From: SUG2458 sp963651465
GTDB lineage: Bacteria; Bacillota_I; Bacilli_A; RFN20; CAG-826
NCBI GenBank assembly: GCA_963651465.1
Contig: CAVJPS010000010.1
Coordinates: 55,637 to 119,636 of the forward strand
Length of the DNA: 64,000 bases
Reading direction: 5' to 3'
Below, piece by piece: positions 18,506-27,797 of the stretch (position 1 is its first letter; every line of letters starts with the position of its first letter). The notes beneath the pieces are model-generated. The model saw only the letters and a list, made by a program, of their open reading frames with translations, ran no database searches and was not told where the DNA came from. The translations under genes were made by a program, and so were the position numbers.

Positions 18506-21025
18506 TTACATTTTCTTTTTAATTTCGTATAAGAAATTTAATGCATCAAGAGGAGTCATATTAAGTGGATTAATTTCTCTTACTTCTTTAATCCAAGTTT
18601 CTTCCTCTTCTTTCTTAGGTTCTATAATATCACGTGATATTGTTACATCCTTATTTTCTAAAGTATTTAAAATATCATTAGAACGATTAAGTAATACTTC
18701 CGGTAAATGTGCTAAACGTGCAACATTAATACCATATGACTTATTCATAGAGCCATCTTTAACTTTATATAAGAATGTAATATCATTATCGTTTTCCTTT
18801 ACCATAACGTGGATGTTACGGACACTAGGAATTTCATTTCCTAATTCAGTAAGTTCATGATAATGAGTTGAGAATAATGTTTTAGCTTTAATTCTTGAAG
18901 CTATGTATTCAAGAATTGCTTGTGCTAAAGCCATACCATCAAATGTTGCTGTACCACGTCCGATTTCATCAAATAATAATAATGATTTATCAGTAGCGTG
19001 ACGTAAAGCGTGGTTTGTTTCACTCATTTCAATCATGAATGTTGATTGTCCTGATATTAAATCATCAGAAGCACCAATACGTGTAAATATTTGATCAAAC
19101 ACAGGTAAATTACATTCCTTTGCAGGTACGTAACAACCAATTTGGGCCATAATTACAATTGTTGCAAGCTGACGCATATATGTTGATTTACCACCCATGT
19201 TAGGTCCAGTAATCAGTAAGATATCATTATCGCTTGGCATATAAATATCATTACTTACATATGAATTACCTTTCATTACTTTATCTATCACAGGATGTTT
19301 ACCATCTTTAACATCAATTATTCTTTCATTATTAAATTTTGGACATACATATCCTGGCTTTGATGAAATCGAAGCAAGAGAAACTAATACGTCAATAATT
19401 GAAATTTGATTTGCTAATAATTGAATAGTTGATGTACGTGTTTTAATTGAATCACGTAAATTGCAGAAAAGTTCGTATTCTAACTTCATACGTTTTTCAT
19501 CAGCAGTTAAAATTAAAGCCTCTTTTTCTTTTAATTCGGGAGTAATAAATCTTTCACCATTAATTGTTGTTTGTTTACGAATATATCCCCAATCATCTTG
19601 TACTAGATTTACACTACCTTTTGATATTTCTATATAATAACCAAAATTACGATTGTATCCAACTTTTAATGTTTTAATTCCTGTCTTTTCTTTTTCAGCT
19701 TGTTCAAGTTGAGAAACCCATTCCTTGCCTCCAGCTGAAAGATCTATTAATTCATCTAATTCTTCATAAACACCACGTTTAAAAATATGACCTTCTTTAA
19801 TTGTTAAAGGTGCGTCTTCGTCAATTGATTTTTCAATTAAAGCACACATATCTTTTAAGTCATCCATTTTATTAACAATTTCGTCAATATATCCATTATT
19901 AAGTCTTGATAAGTTTTCTTTTAATAAAGGGACAACTTTTAATGAATTCTTTAATTGAAGTAAATCACGAGCATTTGCATTTCCGTATGAAATACGAGCA
20001 ATTAACCTTTCAAGATCGTATACTTCATTTAAGTAATTTTTAATATCATCACGTAATAAGAAATTAACAATTAATGATGTTATCATATTTTGACGTTTCA
20101 TTATTTCTTCTAAATCAGCTGAAGGTTTGTTAATCCAATGCTTTAATAAACGACAACCCATGGCAGTTTTAGTTTCGTCTAATAACCAAAATAATGAACC
20201 ATATTTATCTTCACTTCTAATTGTTCTTAATAATTCAAGATTAACTTTAGAATAAGAATCCATAATTAAAACTTTATTTGTCTTAATTACTTTTGCTTCT
20301 TGCAAATAATCTAATTTTCTTTTTTGAGTTTTACGCAAATAAGTAATAAGTCTCATTAATGATTTCATTTGAAAGATATCATTAACAGAAGATAATATAA
20401 CTTCACATTCCATATCAATTTCTTCATTATCTTCATAAGAAATTAATATGCCTCTTTTGTTCGTAATCTCATTTAATAAATTTTTATCAATAGTAGATTT
20501 AACAACAAGTTCACGAGTGTTAATTCCATCTAATTCATTTATTAAAGCAACTATATCTTTATCACAATTCAAAGTACATAACTCACCTGTTGATAAATCA
20601 GCATAGCTAATAATAAAATTAAATTCAGTTTCATCTAATGCTGCAATATAGTTATTATCGTCATTAGAAACATCCATTAAAGCACCTGGAGTAATAATTT
20701 GAACAATATCACGTTGAACTAAACCTTTTGTAGTAGCCGGATCTTCTAATTGTTCAACAATACCTACTTTGTAGCCTCTTGAAATAAGTTTCGCAACATA
20801 TTGCTTGATTGCATGATGAGGAACACCACACATTGGAACTCTTTCTTCTGTGCCACCACTTTTGCCAGTTAAAGTAAGTTGTAATTCTTTAGAAGCAACT
20901 TTAGCATCTTCAAAAAATAATTCATAAAAATCACCCAATCTAAAAAGAATAAGCGTATCTTGATTTTGCTCTTTAATTTTTAAATATTGTGTTATCATTG
21001 GTGAATATTTTTCTTTTTGTGCCAT
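18506..21025 (-). CDS. mutS: DNA mismatch recognition ATPase MutS
   Basis: An 839-residue MutS1. The N-terminal mismatch-binding domain contains a Phe-x-Glu (FYE) near residue 33 in GDFYELF. The ATPase domain has GPNMGGKST near 600-612 and the DEIGRGT element. The C-terminal end is short. It initiates mismatch repair with MutL. Upstream it is separated from the ymcA-like gene by a terminator, so mutS begins a new transcript running to DUF951. Confidence 0.97.
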   Translation of the reverse strand: MAQKEKYSPMITQYLKIKEQNQDTLILFRLGDFYELFFEDAKVASKELQLTLTGKSGGTEERVPMCGVPHHAIKQYVAKLISRGYKVGIVEQLEDPATTKGLVQRDIVQIITPGALMDVSNDDNNYIAALDETEFNFIISYADLSTGELCTLNCDKDIVALINELDGINTRELVVKSTIDKNLLNEITNKRGILISYEDNEEIDMECEVILSSVNDIFQMKSLMRLITYLRKTQKRKLDYLQEAKVIKTNKVLIMDSYSKVNLELLRTIRSEDKYGSLFWLLDETKTAMGCRLLKHWINKPSADLEEIMKRQNMITSLIVNFLLRDDIKNYLNEVYDLERLIARISYGNANARDLLQLKNSLKVVPLLKENLSRLNNGYIDEIVNKMDDLKDMCALIEKSIDEDAPLTIKEGHIFKRGVYEELDELIDLSAGGKEWVSQLEQAEKEKTGIKTLKVGYNRNFGYYIEISKGSVNLVQDDWGYIRKQTTINGERFITPELKEKEALILTADEKRMKLEYELFCNLRDSIKTRTSTIQLLANQISIIDVLVSLASISSKPGYVCPKFNNERIIDVKDGKHPVIDKVMKGNSYVSNDIYMPSDNDILLITGPNMGGKSTYMRQLATIVIMAQIGCYVPAKECNLPVFDQIFTRIGASDDLISGQSTFMIEMSETNHALRHATDKSLLLFDEIGRGTATFDGMALAQAILEYIASRIKAKTLFSTHYHELTELGNEIPSVRNIHVMVKENDNDITFLYKVKDGSMNKSYGINVARLAHLPEVLLNRSNDILNTLENKDVTISRDIIEPKKEEEETWIKEVREINPLNMTPLDALNFLYEIKKKM

Positions 21026-21096
21026 AACGTGTACCTCTAAAATAAAACTTTGTTTTATTATATCACATTGATACTTATTTTTGGTTGATTGAGAAC

Positions 21097-21121
21097 TAAA
21101 AAATGCACCTTATGGTGCATT
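21097..21121 (-). terminator. intrinsic terminator after ymcA-like gene
   Basis: Stem AATGCACC / GGTGCATT with a TTAT loop and a T run on the minus strand. The 5' arm overlaps the stop codon of the upstream gene by two bases. Confidence 0.85.
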
Positions 21122-21437
21122 AATTATTTATTATATTTGAGATTTGTGATAGTAAATTATAAACTTCATCTTTTATATTATTATAAGAAACTATTAAAGG
21201 ATGATTTTCGTATTGTTTTTTTAAAGTTTCGTAATACTCTTTTTTTTGTTTATGAAGCTCGCCATCATTAATAGCTTTAACCATTTCTTTTTGAGCTAAT
21301 CTAACATCTTCATCAAGCTTAGTTAATGCTTTATCATTTATAATTGCTTCTTTAAGTCTAAAATACTCTTTAACTCTTTCATCGTTATCAAGTTCATTTT
21401 TTAGTTTTAATAAAGTCTCTTCTATCTCTTTAGTCAT
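21120..21437 (-). CDS. ymcA: YlbF/YmcA family regulator (RicA/RicF-like)
   Basis: A 105-residue, highly charged all-helical protein matching the YlbF/YmcA family in size and pattern. In B. subtilis YmcA, YlbF and YaaT form the Y-complex, which carries Fe-S clusters and directs RNase Y to specific mRNAs. The position directly after miaB (8 bp overlap) is the YmcA position in Bacillus. RNase Y is encoded two genes upstream. I see few cysteines here, so cluster binding through this subunit is uncertain. YlbF rather than YmcA is possible. Confidence 0.72.
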   Translation of the reverse strand: MTKEIEETLLKLKNELDNDERVKEYFRLKEAIINDKALTKLDEDVRLAQKEMVKAINDGELHKQKKEYYETLKKQYENHPLIVSYNNIKDEVYNLLSQISNIINN

Positions 21438-22878
21438 TTACTAATTCTCCAATTAAAGAATACAAATGAGATTCTAAGATTTTAACCTTAACAATCTTAC
21501 CAACTAAAGATGGATCGGTATTCTTAAAGTGAATAAGTTTATTTGTTTCAGTGTATCCACTATATAATTCTGGATTTTTCTTAGAAGGTCCATCGACAAG
21601 AACTTTTTCTATTTTGCCAATATAACGTAAAGCACGTTTTGTACCAACTTCTTCAACAACATTTTTAAGTTCATCAAAGCGTTTATGTTTTTCTTCGTCA
21701 GTAACATCGTCTACCATCTTTGCAGCCGGAGTACCTATACGAGGTGAATAAATAAAAGTAAAGCAGCCATCGTATTCACCAAACTTAACCATTTCAAGAG
21801 TATCTTTAAATTGTTCATAAGTTTCATTTGGGAAACCAACAATAATATCAGTAGTTAAAGCTAAGTTAGGAATTTTCTCACGCATTTTAATTACAAGGTT
21901 ACGGTATTCCTCAGAAGTATAACGACGTCCCATACGACGTAAAATTTCATCATTACCACTTTGGAAAGGTAAATGAATTGCTGGCATTATGTTATCGTAC
22001 TTACCAATAATTTCAATCATTTCATCTGTAAAATCCCAAGGATGAGATGTTGTAAAACGAATACGTGGTACACCTAATTTTGCAGCACTTTCAAGTAAAC
22101 CAGCAAAAGTAGTACCATCATTTAAATCTTTACCATATGCATTAACATTTTGACCTAAATAAGTAATTTCCATATAACCTTGATTTAATAATTCTTGAGT
22201 TTCTTTTAATACATCATCAAGTTTACGGCTTCTTTCTTTACCACGTGTGTAAGGAACAATACAATAAGTGCAGAACTTATCGCAGCCATACATAATATTA
22301 ACAAATGCTTTATATTTATCACTTCTAACTGAAGGTAAATTTTCAATAACTTCACCGGATTTTGACATAACATCAATAATACGTTCTTGTTTTTGATATA
22401 CTTCGTCAATAAGATTTAATAATTCATTAATGTTATGAGTACCAAATAATAAATCGACATATTTAAATTTATCATTAATATTATCAACAACATGTACTTG
22501 TTGAATCATACAGCCACAAATACCAATTACAAGATTAGGGTTCTTTTCTTTTAATTTCTTTAAATTACCGATTTCACCATATACTTTTTCTTCAGCATTT
22601 TCACGTACCGCACAAGTATTAATAATAATAACGTCAGCTTGTTCTTCTTCGTCACAAACTGTATAACCAGCTTTTTCAAGCATACCTGCTATATTTTCAC
22701 TATCACGTACATTTGCTTGACAACCATATGTACGAATAAAATATTTGCGTCCTTCTGCAAATTGTTTTAACGATGTTGGAACAATAACTTGATCATAAAT
22801 AATTTCACTTGGTCCACGTTTTCTTTTACTTGCCTCACTCATTGAAGGCATATTTTTAATAATTGATTTTTTTGCCAT
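21430..22878 (-). CDS. miaB: tRNA-2-methylthio-N6-dimethylallyladenosine synthase
   Basis: Radical SAM methylthiotransferase of 482 residues that adds a methylthio group to i6A37 made by MiaA. The N-terminal UPF0004 domain contains the cluster cysteines in TYGCQANVRDS and INTCAVRENAE. The radical SAM motif is CDKFCTYC near 199-206, followed by a C-terminal TRAM domain. The N-terminal extension of about 40 residues is typical of Firmicutes MiaB. It sits between ymdB and the ymcA-like gene. Confidence 0.95.
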   Translation of the reverse strand: MAKKSIIKNMPSMSEASKRKRGPSEIIYDQVIVPTSLKQFAEGRKYFIRTYGCQANVRDSENIAGMLEKAGYTVCDEEEQADVIIINTCAVRENAEEKVYGEIGNLKKLKEKNPNLVIGICGCMIQQVHVVDNINDKFKYVDLLFGTHNINELLNLIDEVYQKQERIIDVMSKSGEVIENLPSVRSDKYKAFVNIMYGCDKFCTYCIVPYTRGKERSRKLDDVLKETQELLNQGYMEITYLGQNVNAYGKDLNDGTTFAGLLESAAKLGVPRIRFTTSHPWDFTDEMIEIIGKYDNIMPAIHLPFQSGNDEILRRMGRRYTSEEYRNLVIKMREKIPNLALTTDIIVGFPNETYEQFKDTLEMVKFGEYDGCFTFIYSPRIGTPAAKMVDDVTDEEKHKRFDELKNVVEEVGTKRALRYIGKIEKVLVDGPSKKNPELYSGYTETNKLIHFKNTDPSLVGKIVKVKILESHLYSLIGELVND

Positions 22879-22892
22879 AATAACTTACCTAC

Positions 22893-23678
22893 CTAATTCT
22901 TATATATTTGATAAATTGTATTAATGCTTTCACAAGTACCTAATTTATCATTAAATTCCATAATAACAGCCGAAATAACAGAATCATCATCGTCATCAAT
23001 TTCAAATCTAGCTTTTTGATGATGCCATGTACGGGCAATAACACTATCTTTTTTTGTACCTAAAATTCCGTTATAAGGTCCACACATTCCAATATCTGAA
23101 ATATAACCAGTTCCGTTTGGGAAAATACGATTATCTCTTGTTTGTACATGAGTATGTGTTCCAACTACTGCACTAACCTTTCCATCAAAAGCATAACCTA
23201 AAGCATATTTTTCTCCAGTAGCTTCAGCGTGAAAATCCACAATATGAATATCAGCATGTTCTTCAGTATTTAATAAACTTTCTAAACAATCAAATGGAGA
23301 ATCAACTTCTTCGCCCATATATACTTGTCCAAGCAAATTCGTAACACGTAATGAAATATTATTAACGTCAATTACAATACTTCCAACACCACCAAATTGT
23401 TTTTTAAGATTTAATGGTCGAACTAATTGATCAGCACCATCAATATATTCTGCGATTTCATTTTTACTGTTGTAATGATTGCCAAGAGTAATTACATCAA
23501 CACCATGTTCTATAAAAAGGCGATAATGATTTTCAATTAAACCTTTTCCGTGAGTAACATTTTCACCATTAATGATTACAACATCAGCACGATATTTTTT
23601 TACAAATTCATCAAGATGAGAGAGTACAATATTGCGGCCATTTTTGCCAACAACATCTCCGAAAAATAAAACACGCAT
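22893..23678 (-). CDS. ymdB: YmdB family metallophosphoesterase
   Basis: Calcineurin-like phosphoesterase of 261 residues with FFGDVVGKNGR at the start, GENVTHGKG, and GTHTHVQT near 180-190 for the metal site. YmdB of Bacilli hydrolyses 2',3'-cyclic nucleotides and affects biofilm and motility gene expression, partly through RNase Y. Its position immediately downstream of rny is conserved. Length is normal and no signal peptide is seen. Confidence 0.93.
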   Translation of the reverse strand: MRVLFFGDVVGKNGRNIVLSHLDEFVKKYRADVVIINGENVTHGKGLIENHYRLFIEHGVDVITLGNHYNSKNEIAEYIDGADQLVRPLNLKKQFGGVGSIVIDVNNISLRVTNLLGQVYMGEEVDSPFDCLESLLNTEEHADIHIVDFHAEATGEKYALGYAFDGKVSAVVGTHTHVQTRDNRIFPNGTGYISDIGMCGPYNGILGTKKDSVIARTWHHQKARFEIDDDDDSVISAVIMEFNDKLGTCESINTIYQIYKN

Positions 23679-23712
23679 ACAATCACTCCTTTAATAAACA
23701 GTTAAATACAAT

Positions 23713-23737
23713 AAATAGGACTCATAGAGCCCTATTT
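23713..23737 (-). terminator. weak hairpin between rny and ymdB
   Basis: AAATAGG / CCTATTT with an inner CTC-ATA-GAG stem and one mismatch. The T tract after it on the minus strand is interrupted. It could be a partial terminator, or an mRNA processing or stability element between the two genes. Confidence 0.45.
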
Positions 23738-23745
23738 TAATACAT

Positions 23746-25302
23746 TTATTTTGCAGTTTCAACTGCTCTTGTTTCTCTAATAACAGAAACTTTAATTTGA
23801 CCTGGATATGTCATTTCAGTTTCAATCTTTTCACGAATATCACGTGCTAACTTAAATGCTGCAATATCGTCGATTTTTTCTGGAACGACCATGACACGAA
23901 CTTCACGACCTGATTGCATAGCATAACATTGAGAAACACCATCATAAGATTTACAAATTGTTTCAAGTTGTTCAATACGTTTAATGTAATTTTCTAATGT
24001 TTCACTACGAGCTCCAGGACGAGCAGCTGATAATGTATCAGCAGCAGCAACTAATGTAGAAATAATATATTTAGCTTCAACATCACCATGGTGAGATTCA
24101 ATAGCGTTAATAACTGTATCAGGTTCACCGTATTTCTTAGCCAAACGTGCACCGATTTCAACGTGACTACCTTCAATTTCAAAGTCAGCAGCCTTACCAA
24201 TATCGTGTAATAAGCCAGCACGTTTTGCAAGATTTTGATCTAAGCCTAATTCAGCAGCCATAACCCCAGCTAAATAAGCAACTTCAATTGAATGATCTAA
24301 AGCGTTTTGACCATATGAAGTACGATATTTTAATTTACCAACATAATCAAGTAATTCTTTATTAATACGTGGTAAACCTAATTTGAAAGCAACATCTTGT
24401 CCTGTTTGACGAGTAATGTCTTTAACTTCATTTTTAGATTTCTCAACAATTTCTTCAATACGTCCTGGTTGAATACGTCCATCTTTTATTAAGTATTCTA
24501 ATGAACGACGAGCAATTTCACGACGAATTGGATCAAAACAAGAAACTGTAATAACTTCTGGAGTATCATCGATAATTAAATCAACACCACAAAGTTGTTC
24601 AATTGAACGAATATTACGACCTTCACGACCAATAATACGGCCTTTCATTTCATCGTTTGGTAATGCAACAACAGAAACTGTTTTTTCGGTTGTTGCTTCT
24701 TGAGCATACTTATTCATAGCAAGAGAAATAATTTCATTTGCTTTTTGTTGTGCACTATCACGAGCTTCTTCTTCTTTGTTTTTAACGTAAGCAGCTAATT
24801 CTTTAGAAGTTTTTTCTTCTACTCTTTTGAATAATTCATTGCGAGCATCTTGAGTAGACATTTGAGCTACTTTTTCTAATTCTGAAATAATTGAATCTAA
24901 ACGTTGTTGTAAAACGTTTTCTTTCTTTTCAAGTTCTTTTTGATAAGCATTTAAGTTTTGTTGCTTTTCTTCTAAAGTATTTTCTTTAGCAATAAGTGCA
25001 AGGTCACGACGTTCAATGCTTTGTTCACGTTGTAAAGCCTTGTTTTCCATTTGTTCAACTTCAGCTTTCTTTTCTCTAATTTCTTTATCAGCTTCCATTT
25101 TAGTTTCGTAAGCTGCTTGTTTAGCATCAAGTTGAGCAGTTTTAATTAATCTTTCAGCATTTTGTTGTGCTTCTTTTACTAGCTTGTTACCTTTTTTTGT
25201 AGCTTGTTTAAATCTAAATACTGGGACTAAATATACAATTAATCCACCTAACAATAAAGCTGCTACAGCAATAACGACAGCTAGCCATACTGGTATTTTC
25301 AT
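23746..25302 (-). CDS. rny: ribonuclease Y
   Basis: Membrane-anchored endoribonuclease that initiates mRNA decay in Firmicutes. The 518 residues comprise an N-terminal helix (about 4-25), a long Glu/Lys/Gln-rich coiled coil (about 35-200), a KH domain with GRIIGREGRNIR (about 221-232) and an HD domain with LLHDIGKA near 364-371. All parts are intact. It is preceded by a leader of roughly 200 bp and followed by ymdB. Confidence 0.97.
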   Translation of the reverse strand: MKIPVWLAVVIAVAALLLGGLIVYLVPVFRFKQATKKGNKLVKEAQQNAERLIKTAQLDAKQAAYETKMEADKEIREKKAEVEQMENKALQREQSIERRDLALIAKENTLEEKQQNLNAYQKELEKKENVLQQRLDSIISELEKVAQMSTQDARNELFKRVEEKTSKELAAYVKNKEEEARDSAQQKANEIISLAMNKYAQEATTEKTVSVVALPNDEMKGRIIGREGRNIRSIEQLCGVDLIIDDTPEVITVSCFDPIRREIARRSLEYLIKDGRIQPGRIEEIVEKSKNEVKDITRQTGQDVAFKLGLPRINKELLDYVGKLKYRTSYGQNALDHSIEVAYLAGVMAAELGLDQNLAKRAGLLHDIGKAADFEIEGSHVEIGARLAKKYGEPDTVINAIESHHGDVEAKYIISTLVAAADTLSAARPGARSETLENYIKRIEQLETICKSYDGVSQCYAMQSGREVRVMVVPEKIDDIAAFKLARDIREKIETEMTYPGQIKVSVIRETRAVETAK

Positions 25303-25503
25303 ACAAATTCCCCTTTCGCATACAGTATTATTGACAATTATGTTATTTTAATTTTCATTATCATATCAAAAAGTTATAGCAATAAAAATTTAAGGCTTGT
25401 CATCGCCCATTGTAATTCTTTGTTAATCAAGTATTAAAATTTTATTTATATTTTTATAGACAAAGTCTATATAAAACTTGATAGTTGTACCATGTACGAA
25501 TAT

Positions 25504-25532
25504 ATTATAACAAAAAATAATATCATTTAAAA
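25504..25532 (-). promoter_or_regulatory. candidate rny promoter
   Basis: On the minus strand an extended -10, TGTTATAAT (25504-25512), lies 17 bp from a poor -35, TTTTAA. It predicts a start near 25497 and a leader of about 195 nt before the rny ATG. Confidence 0.45.
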
Positions 25533-25568
25533 TAGAAAATTGTACGATTTTAATGTAGTTTTTTACAC

Positions 25569-25597
25569 TAAAAAAGCATACCATAACGATATGCTTT
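25569..25597 (-). terminator. intrinsic terminator of the pgsA-cinA-recA transcript
   Basis: Stem AAAGCATA / TATGCTTT with a 9-base loop, followed on the minus strand by T6. It lies 8 bp beyond the recA stop. Confidence 0.88.
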
Positions 25598-25604
25598 ATA
25601 ACCA

Positions 25605-26615
25605 TTATTCGATTTTAGTGTGAGATGATTTAATTGCATCAACAAGACTATCAAAAATATCGGGATTATCCTTTAAAAATAATTTTGCATTTTCACGACC
25701 TTGACCCATACGTTGACCATTTACTTCATACCAAGTACCAGAACGTTTGATAAGCCCAAGTTCACAACCTAAATCTAAAACTTCACCAGTTCGAGAAATA
25801 CCTTCCCCGTAGATAATATCAAATTTACATGATTTAAAAGGTGGTGCAACTTTGTTCTTAACAACTTTAACATTGACAGTATTACCATATATGTCGCTTG
25901 CAGAATTTTTTAAAATTTCACTCTTACGAATATCAATTCGTACCGAAGCATAGAATTTTAAAGCACGCCCACCAGTTGTAGTTTCAGGATTGCCATATAC
26001 AATTCCAACTTTTTCACGTAATTGGTTAATGAAAATAATTGTACAAGATGATTTGTTTAAAACGCCTGCTAATTTACGCATAGCTTTAGACATTAAACGA
26101 GCTTGTAATCCAACTTGATTATCTCCCATTTCTCCTTCAATTTCAGCTTGAGGAACTAAAGCAGCAACTGAGTCAACAATAATTAAATCAATTGCGTTAC
26201 TGCGTGCTAACATTTCAACTATATCTAATGCTTGTTCGCCAGAATCCGGTTGTGACAAAATTAATTCATCTATATCAACACCTAGATTTTTTGCGTAAAT
26301 TGGATCAATTGAATGTTCAGCGTCAACAAAGGCAGCTCTACCACCTAATTTTTGACATTCTGCAATTGCGTGTAATGTTAACGTAGTTTTACCTGATGAT
26401 TCAGGACCAAAAATTTCAATTACTCTACCACGTGGATATCCACCAATTCCAAGACATTCATCTAATAATATAGAACCTGTTGGAATTACATCGCATTCAA
26501 CATTTGGTCTATCACCTAAACGCATGATAGAACCACGGCCGTATACTTTTTCAATACTTTTAATAGCATCTAATAATGCTTCTTGTTTATCGTTCGTATT
26601 TTTATCTTTTTCCAT
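25605..26615 (-). CDS. recA: recombinase RecA
   Basis: A 336-residue RecA with Walker A GPESSGKTT (about 70-78), Walker B LIIVDSVAAL, and loop L2 with REKVGIVYGNPETTTGG. It performs strand exchange and SOS co-protease functions. It is only 34 bp after the cinA stop, so it is probably transcribed with pgsA and cinA. I see no convincing LexA box ahead of it. The gene for its modulator, recX, is elsewhere in the window. Confidence 0.98.
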   Translation of the reverse strand: MEKDKNTNDKQEALLDAIKSIEKVYGRGSIMRLGDRPNVECDVIPTGSILLDECLGIGGYPRGRVIEIFGPESSGKTTLTLHAIAECQKLGGRAAFVDAEHSIDPIYAKNLGVDIDELILSQPDSGEQALDIVEMLARSNAIDLIIVDSVAALVPQAEIEGEMGDNQVGLQARLMSKAMRKLAGVLNKSSCTIIFINQLREKVGIVYGNPETTTGGRALKFYASVRIDIRKSEILKNSASDIYGNTVNVKVVKNKVAPPFKSCKFDIIYGEGISRTGEVLDLGCELGLIKRSGTWYEVNGQRMGQGRENAKLFLKDNPDIFDSLVDAIKSSHTKIE

Positions 26616-26649
26616 ATAATTACCTCTCTAACTACTAATTACTACCTAA

Positions 26650-27117
26650 TTAGAAAAGTTCCTTAATTTTTTGTTTTAAAAGTTTTGTAGCTTCTAAAAC
26701 AATTTCACTACGAACTTCATTACGATTTTTATTAATAATATTAAATTCATATGTTGAAACATTTCCTTTAATATATAAACCAACATATATTCTACCTGCT
26801 GGTAAATTATCTAAACAATCCGGTCCAGCATTTCCAGTAAAAGAACAAACTACGTCACATTTTAAAACTCTAGCACCATTTTCACACATTGAAGCTGCAA
26901 CTTCGTGACTCACTACTCCATATTTAGAAATAAGTTCAGCTGGTACATGGCAAACATCAACTTTTACTTCTGATGAATATGTGACTAAAGAGCCTCTAAA
27001 AGATTTAGACGCTCCAGGAATTGAAGTTATTTCACTTGCAAAAAGACCACCAGTTAAGCTTTCGACACTACCTAGTGTTAAATTGTTTTTGGTTAATAAC
27101 TCCAATAATTCTTTCAT
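26650..27117 (-). CDS. CinA C-terminal domain protein, nicotinamide-nucleotide amidase PncC-like
   Basis: A 155-residue stand-alone CinA C-terminal domain that deamidates nicotinamide mononucleotide to NaMN in pyridine nucleotide salvage. The motif SVESLTGGLFASEIT (about 18-32) and the SFRGSLVTYSSEVK segment are typical. The N-terminal MoaB-like COG1058 domain found in full-length Bacillus CinA is missing, which occurs in other PncC proteins. It starts at the base preceding the pgsA stop and precedes recA, keeping the pgsA-cinA-recA order. Confidence 0.88.
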   Translation of the reverse strand: MKELLELLTKNNLTLGSVESLTGGLFASEITSIPGASKSFRGSLVTYSSEVKVDVCHVPAELISKYGVVSHEVAASMCENGARVLKCDVVCSFTGNAGPDCLDNLPAGRIYVGLYIKGNVSTYEFNIINKNRNEVRSEIVLEATKLLKQKIKELF

Positions 27118-27774
27118 TTATTTTTCCTCTTCAATTTTATCGTCTTTAAACAAAGAACGAGATTTAACTAAATAATCAATACCGGAAGCAAGTGAAATAA
27201 CGCCTGCAATTCCGCAAATAATATTTGTGATGTTAACATTTAATCCAATTAAAGCAAAAGGCCAGTTATTAAGTAAAACTAATGATATAGCAACCATTTG
27301 TACAACTGTTTTTGCTTTGCCAAACCATGAAGCAGCGATTACTTTTCCTTTTTCCATAGCTATTAATCTTACAGCATCAACAACTAAATCACGAGCAATC
27401 ATAATAATTACAACAATCATAGGAACTCCTGTTTTGCCAACAAAGCCAAATCCATTTCCGTTAGCAAATGGGATAGCATAAATAATTAATAATGAGTCAA
27501 CTAATAATTTATCTGCAATTGGATCCATAAATTTACCATAAGTAGTAACAAGATTATACTTACGAGCAATATGTCCATCTAAGAAATCACTAAAAGAAGC
27601 AATTACAAATAATATAAATGCAACAAAAGAAATAACAGTAACGCCATCAACTCCGTTATTCCAAGACCAGATATAACCACCAGTAAATCCAATAGAACCA
27701 CAAATAGCTAAAAGTAAAACAATGACACCAACCATAACCATACGGAATGTTGTTATTTTATTTGGTAAATTCAT
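27118..27774 (-). CDS. pgsA: CDP-diacylglycerol-glycerol-3-phosphate 3-phosphatidyltransferase
   Basis: Integral membrane enzyme of 218 residues making phosphatidylglycerophosphate from CDP-DAG and glycerol-3-phosphate. The CDP-alcohol phosphatidyltransferase motif D-G-x2-A-R-x8-G-x3-D-x3-D is complete in the segment DGHIARKY...GKFMDPIAD (about 65-88). About six hydrophobic helices are seen. The first helix region has a Gly/Asn-rich loop (about 25-45) longer than usual. It starts 24 bp after the 3' end of RNase P RNA, with a GGAGG site. Confidence 0.92.
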   Translation of the reverse strand: MNLPNKITTFRMVMVGVIVLLLAICGSIGFTGGYIWSWNNGVDGVTVISFVAFILFVIASFSDFLDGHIARKYNLVTTYGKFMDPIADKLLVDSLLIIYAIPFANGNGFGFVGKTGVPMIVVIIMIARDLVVDAVRLIAMEKGKVIAASWFGKAKTVVQMVAISLVLLNNWPFALIGLNVNITNIICGIAGVISLASGIDYLVKSRSLFKDDKIEEEK

Positions 27775-27797
27775 AATAAATCCTCCGATTAAATAAA

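Larger units (their letters stand above)
25303..25604. other. gene-free region between recA and rny
   Basis: No credible gene. It holds the recA terminator at its right end, a candidate rny promoter (25504-25532), and the long rny leader. The leader contains two small palindromes, ATAGAC-aaa-GTCTAT (about 25456-25472) and a GTAC...GTAC element (about 25487-25497) close to the predicted transcription start. A 60-codon frame here was judged spurious. Confidence 0.7.

Noticed and set aside
25423..25605. A 60-codon minus-strand frame downstream of recA
   Set aside because: It runs through the recA terminator, has no Shine-Dalgarno, and its hydrophobic A/T-derived sequence resembles nothing known.
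26616..26649. A LexA box upstream of recA
   Set aside because: The 34-bp gap contains only TAATTAC-type repeats and no GAAC-n4-GTTC pattern.
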